From: Rhodoferax sp.
GTDB lineage: Bacteria > Pseudomonadota > Gammaproteobacteria > Burkholderiales > Burkholderiaceae_C
DNA: 64,000 nt
Assembly: GCA_030685025.1 (NCBI GenBank)
Contig: JAUXWC010000042.1
Span: 1-64,000 of the forward strand
Direction: 5' to 3'
Below the pieces are notes generated by a model. The model saw only the letters and a program-made list of their open reading frames with translations. It did no database searches and was not told where the DNA came from. Below are positions 60,001 through 64,000 of the stretch, piece by piece; position 1 is the stretch's first letter; each line of letters starts with the position of its first letter. A program made the position numbers and the translations under genes.

Positions 60001-62397
60001 CAGTTGTTGGAGCAGCGCTTCCGCTACACCGAAAAAGACCGCAAGGACTGGTTGGACAACCCCGCGCATGAAGCCCCACTGGAGCGCCTGCCAGTCATGT
60101 TCTGTTCGCCCACCATGGAGCTGGGCGTGGACATCTCCGCCCTCAACACGGTCTACCTGCGCAACGTCCCACCCACCCCCGCCAACTACGCCCAGCGCAG
60201 CGGCCGGGCGGGGCGCTCAGGGCAGCAGGCCTTGGTCATCACTTACTGCGCAGCGCTCAGTCCGCACGACCAATGGTTTTTCCACCACGCCACTGAAATG
60301 GTGCATGGCATCGTCAAACCGCCCACCTTGGACCTGGCCAACCGCGATCTGATTGAGAGCCACTTGCATGCTGTGTGGCTGGCTGCCGCACAAGTGCAGC
60401 TGGACACCAGCATCGCGCCCATGCTCGATCTGGAGCAGGTAGATAAACCAATACAGCCCGGCCTGCGTGACAAGCTCAATGCCCCGGAGGTAACGGCCCG
60501 CGCTTTGCAGAGTTCCCAAGGCTTTGTTGCCCAACTTGCTTCCGTGCTTAACAGCAGTCCCTGGTTCTCAGCCGACCATGTGGCCGCCACCATTGAGCGA
60601 GCGGGCCAAGACTTCAGTGCCGCCTTTGAGCGCTGGCGTGCTTTGGTAGATGCCACACGTAAGCAAATGGACATGGCGGATCAGGTGGTTAAAAGCTACA
60701 CCACGTCGCACGCTGAAAAGCAAAATGCCCAGCGCCGTTATGGCGATGCAGCCCGCCAGTACAGTGTTTTGCTCAAGTCGGGCAACGGCCAGAACTCTGA
60801 TTTTTATACCTACCGTTACTTGGCCAGCCAAGGCTTCTTGCCCGGTTACAACTTTCCGCGATTGCCTCTCATGGCCTGGATACCTGCCAAGGGGGGCACC
60901 GCTGCCAAAGGCAAGGACGACGAAGGCAGCATGGTCAGCCGCCCGCGTTTTCTGGCGCTGTCCGAGTTTGGCCCCCGCAGCCTCATCTACCACCAGGGTC
61001 GCATGTACCGTGTGGTGCGCGCCAAGCTCAATGTCGGCTCGGCTGACCACATCTCTGGCAACAGCACCCTGGCTACCGTGGCCAGCCGTGTCTGCAGCCA
61101 GTGCGGCTATGCCCACATGGGCGGGGAAGATGGCACCGAGCCACACCAAAACTGCTGCGAGAACTGTGGCGCCTTGCTGACCGACCTGGACTGGGTCAAA
61201 AACCTCTACCGGATCGAAACCGTCGAAACCATCCCTGTCGAGCGCATCTCCATCAACGACGAAGACCGTCAGCGCCAGGGCTTTGAGCTGCAAACCACCT
61301 ACCGCTTCCTGCCAGGACTGGACGGCAAGATCGCGCAGCATAAGTCACTTATCAGCAGTGGCAGCGGTAACGAGGTGCATGTCTCGGCCGCGCTGACTTA
61401 TTCCCCTGCGGCGCAAATCTGGCGTATCAACCGCGGCTGGCGCCGCCGGAAAGACAAAAACCAGCTCGGTTTCTACATCAACCCCATCACCGGTCAGTGG
61501 AGCAAGAAAGACGAGCCAGGTGCCACTGATGACGGCAGTAGTGACGATGGCTTGCTGGAAAAGGTGCCCAACCAGCAAATCGTTCCCTTTGTGGAGGACC
61601 ATCGCAACATCCTCATCCTGGCACCCAATGTGCTGCTTGATTTGGAGGCAATGGCCACCCTGCAAACCGCACTCAAGCGCGGCATTGAAATGACCTTCCA
61701 GATTGAAGAGTCTGAATTGGTAGCTGAGCCCTTGCCCAAACAGGACGACCGTAAGGCCCTGCTGTTTTACGAAGCGGCTGAAGGCGGTGCCGGTGTTTTG
61801 ACCCGGTTGGCCACAGAGCCCCAAGCCATGGCCCAGGTAGCCGCTGCGGCCTTGCGCGTGATGCACTACGGGGAACCTGCAGGACCTTGGTCGGTGGAGG
61901 GCTTGCCCGAGCTGGAACAAAAGACGCAGGATGGGCACAGCATTTGCGAAGCCGGTTGCTACCAGTGCCTGTTGTCGTATTTCAACCAACCAGACCATGA
62001 CCACATCAACCGCCGCAACACGCAGGCCATTGAAATGCTGGTTGCCTTGGCGAACGCCCAGGTAGCTGCAGCACCTGCTGAGCCAAGTCTGGCATCCGCT
62101 TCTAACCCGCCTGCCGTGGCGGGGGATGCTGGCACTTATGACGCACTTTTTGACCAATGGCAACAAGCGCTTCAGGCGGGTGGCCATAAAGAGCCGGACC
62201 AGGTTCAGTTGCCAGTGCTCGGGGGCCAGCTCACCGTGGCGGGCCAGTACAAAGCCGCCCGCACCCTGGTGGTGTTGCAGCTTCTGCAACCCGAGTGGCA
62301 GGCCGAACTTACCGATAAAGGCTGGTCCGTCATAAACATGTCTAATTCAGCCCAGTGGTCAGCGCAGTTCGCCGCGTATCCTCTTGTCTTTCGTTAG
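57088..62397 (+). CDS. Very large DEAD/DEAH-box helicase with C-terminal DUF1998
   Basis: A 1769-residue protein from ATG 57088 (MDDVFSFRNRLIDEY). The N-terminal RecA-like domain has Q-motif LYVHQLQAL, Walker A TGTGSGKS (about 111-119), LTNFMMLELIL, DEAH-type LDELHTYRG (about 235) and TSATMS. The second domain carries MFCSPTMELGVDIS and QRSGRAGRSGQ (about 1036). Between and after them lie Cys clusters that may bind zinc (HFCRDCGQEYH, FCLSCGQTH, VCSQCGYAH, CCENCGALL). The C-terminus is DUF1998, with EAAEGGAGVLTRL and CEAGCYQCLLSYFNQ (Cys from about 1620). This architecture is shared with MrfA but the size is that of DruE, DpdJ or fused DrmA/DrmB-like proteins of phage-defence systems. The SNF2-type gene follows after 18 bases. 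Confidence 0.85.
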   Translation: MDDVFSFRNRLIDEYSAYSRSFSKVAGQDILAKVEEEYARGRYWPEPLIQINPNYKRSGTVQELAEQGVLHANCAHIFQTGKTEGKSSDLHLYVHQLQALAKAQNQKSYVVTTGTGSGKSLAFFIPIIDRIVKAKAADPQKRTRAIVIYPMNALANSQLEELDKFLHGYPKGEAPFTVARYTGQESKAERQEIADNPPDILLTNFMMLELILTRFEDVDRQVVEHCQGLEFLVLDELHTYRGRQGADVALLVRRLRERLKAEQLVCIGTSATMSSTGTQADRNQTVASVASLLFGASITEHDVIGETLQRVTNPGKDVQAIKPLLKSVLLKDAHAWVDFDAFSDDPLAIWVELTLGIELPADEPPRRAKPITLKDAAGRLAADAQCTFDEAMAGLQRFLLAAHDIRTPQGSPPFAFKLHQFISGPGKVLATLEPEGVRHITLDAQRYAPGRQEEGAQLYPVHFCRDCGQEYHPVWRAGQAQQEYTPREIDDISGDDDENARYGFLCPSNLRQAYKGSLEDLPESWLDLAKAEPKVKSTFRKYVPEDVQVSPQGWQGRGEFYWYIPGKFRFCLSCGQTHEVHGKDINRLASLSGEGRSSATTILTLSAIRQLFDVKDMPSDQPDPRKLLGFTDNRQDAALQAGHFNDFVFLLTLRSALIGALQNHQGVLTEETLADAVFKALGFDRTDFGTLAEYLRTPKLMGLARQDAQRTMRFIIGYRLLRDLRRGWRFNNPNLDQLNLLSIAYRGLDEFAAEASLFAKSPILASISPQQRVMLARLVFDSMRRSLCLETRYLDAVEQDKAKTTAHQYLNERWAFASDENLETAKCLILTKRPEYKGKPRIDLVPGGSRSRLLKDIKAASFWKDSAAAGQVVGWKDLQWVELMEQLLQAASNYGYVQKFDVDSQVIGWRLNASSMDWLLVDESQALEDGKHNQFFRSLYQAVAQTLRQQGHPLFDFEAQEHTAQVDSARRQLLEQRFRYTEKDRKDWLDNPAHEAPLERLPVMFCSPTMELGVDISALNTVYLRNVPPTPANYAQRSGRAGRSGQQALVITYCAALSPHDQWFFHHATEMVHGIVKPPTLDLANRDLIESHLHAVWLAAAQVQLDTSIAPMLDLEQVDKPIQPGLRDKLNAPEVTARALQSSQGFVAQLASVLNSSPWFSADHVAATIERAGQDFSAAFERWRALVDATRKQMDMADQVVKSYTTSHAEKQNAQRRYGDAARQYSVLLKSGNGQNSDFYTYRYLASQGFLPGYNFPRLPLMAWIPAKGGTAAKGKDDEGSMVSRPRFLALSEFGPRSLIYHQGRMYRVVRAKLNVGSADHISGNSTLATVASRVCSQCGYAHMGGEDGTEPHQNCCENCGALLTDLDWVKNLYRIETVETIPVERISINDEDRQRQGFELQTTYRFLPGLDGKIAQHKSLISSGSGNEVHVSAALTYSPAAQIWRINRGWRRRKDKNQLGFYINPITGQWSKKDEPGATDDGSSDDGLLEKVPNQQIVPFVEDHRNILILAPNVLLDLEAMATLQTALKRGIEMTFQIEESELVAEPLPKQDDRKALLFYEAAEGGAGVLTRLATEPQAMAQVAAAALRVMHYGEPAGPWSVEGLPELEQKTQDGHSICEAGCYQCLLSYFNQPDHDHINRRNTQAIEMLVALANAQVAAAPAEPSLASASNPPAVAGDAGTYDALFDQWQQALQAGGHKEPDQVQLPVLGGQLTVAGQYKAARTLVVLQLLQPEWQAELTDKGWSVINMSNSAQWSAQFAAYPLVFR

Positions 62398-62415
62398 TTC
62401 CAAGCCTTTTTACGC

Positions 62416-64000
62416 ATGATCACAGCCACCCATGATTTCCACCCCGGCAACTTGGTGCGCGCGCGCGGGCGCGAGTGGGTGGTGCAGGCCAATACCCAAT
62501 TGGATTCTCGACAAGACGACGGCAGCAGCCTGCTGCGCTTGCGCCCCTTGGGCGGTGCGGATGAAGACATCATCACTTTGATTCCTGAGCTGGAATTCGC
62601 GCCCGTTGAGTCAGCCACATTTGACTGGCCCAACCCCGAGCAACCCGGCAACCACGCTGCCGCTTTGCTTTTGCGCGATGCCTTGCGTCTGAAGCTGCGT
62701 GCCGGTGGTGGGCCCTTCCGCTCTTTCGGCAATATCGCCGTTGAGCCGCGTGCCTACCAACTGGTGCCGCTGCTGATGGCCCTGCGCCTGAGCACCGTGC
62801 GCCTGCTGATTGCTGACGACGTGGGTATCGGAAAAACCATTGAGGCCGGTCTTATCGTGCGCGAGCTGATGGACCGTGGCGAAGTCAGCCGCCTGGCCGT
62901 GCTCTGCCCGCCCCACCTAGTTGAGCAGTGGCAAGCGGAGTTGCAAGACCACTTCAATATGCAGGCTATTGCCCTCACGTCTGCCAGTGCCGGCCGCGTA
63001 GAGCGCGATTTGCCCCATGGCGTGGGCTTGTTTGACCATCACTCCATCGTGGTGGTCAGCCTGGACTACATCAAAAGTGAACGCCATCGCGAACACTTCT
63101 TGTCCATCGCACCCGAGTGCATCATCGTGGACGAAGCCCACACCTGCGCCAGCAGTGGTGCCGGTAAGCAATTGCGCTTTGAACTGCTGCAACGCCTTGC
63201 CAAAGATGCAGAGCGTCACTTGCTGCTGCTCACCGCCACCCCGCACTCGGGCGATGAAGTCGCGTTTTACAACCTGCTTTCCCTGCTCGACCCCGCCTTT
63301 TTGGGCCTGCAAAACCGCGCATCTGCAGATGACCCACTGCGCCAACAACTGGCGCGCCATTTTGTGCAGCGCCGCCGCAAAGACATTGTGGAATGGCAGG
63401 TCGAAACCCATGATGGCCGTGGCTTTGCCCGCCGCATGAAAACCGAACTCACCTACAAACTCACCGGCGATTGGGGTGCTTTTTTTGATGCAGTGCAAAC
63501 CTACTGCCGCGAGATGGCCGAATCGGTGGAGCAAACCCAGCAATGCAGTGCCCGCCTGATCTGGTACGCCACACTGGCCCTGCTGCGTTGCGTGGCTTCC
63601 AGCCCGGCCGCTGCAGTCAAGGCGCTGACCACCCGCCTGGAAGGCAAGACCGAAGCCCTGGCTGCCGAAGGTGATGACAACCTGCTTGAAGACGACCGCC
63701 TACACGACGGCCAAGCCGACGACCTGGGCAGCAACGACCTGGAGCCCGCTGGTCAAATTAGCGACCGCCTGCAAGATGCCCAGCGCTTGCAGGCCCTCAT
63801 TGTTGAGGCCCAGCGCTTGTCCGGCAAAGCAGGTGACCCCAAGCTGGCCGCCCTCGTCACCCATATGGAAGGGCTGGTGAAAGACGGCTTCGCCCCCGTG
63901 GTGTTCTGCCGCTACGTGGCTACCGCGCACTATGTGGCTACCGAGCTGAAAAAGCATTTCCCCAAAGTGATGGTGGACGTGGTGACGGGTGAACTCAGCC
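62416..64000 (+). CDS. SNF2/HepA-type helicase, cut by window end (DrmD- or DpdE-like)
   Basis: Only the first 528 codons are in the window. ATG 62416 opens MITATHDFHPGNLVRARGRE. The first RecA-like domain shows ADDVGIGKTIEAGLI (motif I), LCPPHLVEQWQAEL (Ia), IIVDEAHTC (motif II) and LLLTATPHSG (motif III), the RapA/HepA pattern of SNF2 translocases. An N-terminal beta-rich stretch of about 110 residues precedes it. SNF2 helicases of this sort are paired with DUF1998 helicases in DISARM and Dpd clusters. Tight spacing (18 bp) to the helicase upstream means co-transcription. The remaining partners (methyltransferase, phospholipase-D nuclease or others) would lie right of position 64000. Confidence 0.85.
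   Translation, partial: MITATHDFHPGNLVRARGREWVVQANTQLDSRQDDGSSLLRLRPLGGADEDIITLIPELEFAPVESATFDWPNPEQPGNHAAALLLRDALRLKLRAGGGPFRSFGNIAVEPRAYQLVPLLMALRLSTVRLLIADDVGIGKTIEAGLIVRELMDRGEVSRLAVLCPPHLVEQWQAELQDHFNMQAIALTSASAGRVERDLPHGVGLFDHHSIVVVSLDYIKSERHREHFLSIAPECIIVDEAHTCASSGAGKQLRFELLQRLAKDAERHLLLLTATPHSGDEVAFYNLLSLLDPAFLGLQNRASADDPLRQQLARHFVQRRRKDIVEWQVETHDGRGFARRMKTELTYKLTGDWGAFFDAVQTYCREMAESVEQTQQCSARLIWYATLALLRCVASSPAAAVKALTTRLEGKTEALAAEGDDNLLEDDRLHDGQADDLGSNDLEPAGQISDRLQDAQRLQALIVEAQRLSGKAGDPKLAALVTHMEGLVKDGFAPVVFCRYVATAHYVATELKKHFPKVMVDVVTGELS

Noticed and set aside
1-64000. CRISPR array, rRNA operon or complete tRNA genes
   Set aside because: No regularly spaced repeat series and no rRNA sequence was seen. 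The only tRNA sequence is the 3' half at 314-359.
1-64000. Intact insertion sequence with transposase
   Set aside because: No transposase gene was recognised anywhere in the window. The TGACCCAG repeats are solo.

Overview
The window looks like a chromosome segment of a betaproteobacterium of the order Burkholderiales, most likely Comamonadaceae (Rhodoferax/Polaromonas-like). The evidence is high GC, the core order yicC-gmk-rpoZ-spoT facing greB, followed by a Ser/Thr kinase-PP2C pair, rph, rdgB and hemW, and a tRNA-Arg(ACG) sequence of Burkholderiales type. The genus is inference.

Layout. (1) 1-5.8 kb is an accessory edge. It holds the 3' half of a tRNA-Arg gene (an attachment-site remnant) with its terminator, an AlpA-type regulator, a hipBA toxin-antitoxin pair, an orphan ribbon-helix-helix antitoxin with a decayed PIN remnant, a fragment of a superfamily 1 helicase, a Fic protein with an AbiEi-like N-terminus, and a small HD-family alarmone hydrolase. 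Two 84%-identical 55-bp repeats (871-925 and 5108-5162) bracket most of it. (2) 5.9-30.3 kb is a beta-glucoside/beta-glucan utilisation locus: two complete paralogous sugar ABC importers, a TonB-dependent receptor, a tryptophan-halogenase-like flavoprotein, GH3, GH1 and GH30 hydrolases, an EEP-family lipoprotein, a sialate-O-acetylesterase-like protein, a glycerophosphodiesterase and a LacI-family regulator. Three promoters share one composite architecture (upstream GGG-ATTG-CCC palindrome, -10 element, LacI-type operator), and a fourth operator precedes the GH1 gene. The likely scheme is outer-membrane uptake by the receptor, trimming by lipoprotein and periplasmic hydrolases, import of glucose or short glucosides by the ABC systems, and cytoplasmic hydrolysis by GH1, all under the LacI regulator. 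(3) 30.4-43.9 kb is mostly core: NYN-domain protein, greB, spoT, rpoZ, gmk, yicC, kinase/phosphatase pair, rph, rdgB, hemW, CBS protein, PilZ protein and a transglutaminase/TPR lipoprotein. (4) From 44.4 kb to the right edge is a genomic island that starts with a P4-type integrase. It carries mostly unrecognised cargo: two C39-peptidase-like paralogues with different active-site losses, two paralogous XRE repressors with a shared operator facing secreted or membrane proteins, several small membrane proteins, MazE-like copies (one truncated), an FtsZ-like GTPase domain with a Tat-like signal, a second tyrosine recombinase, and a very large DUF1998-type DEAD/DEAH helicase followed by an SNF2/HepA-type helicase cut by the window end. 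That last pair resembles the helicase cores of DISARM, Druantia and Dpd defence systems and is the best candidate for a larger defence operon continuing to the right.

All assignments come from reading the sequence and remembered family motifs. No database search was run. Start codons are chosen from ribosome-binding sites, signal peptides and family length, and are uncertain where stated.
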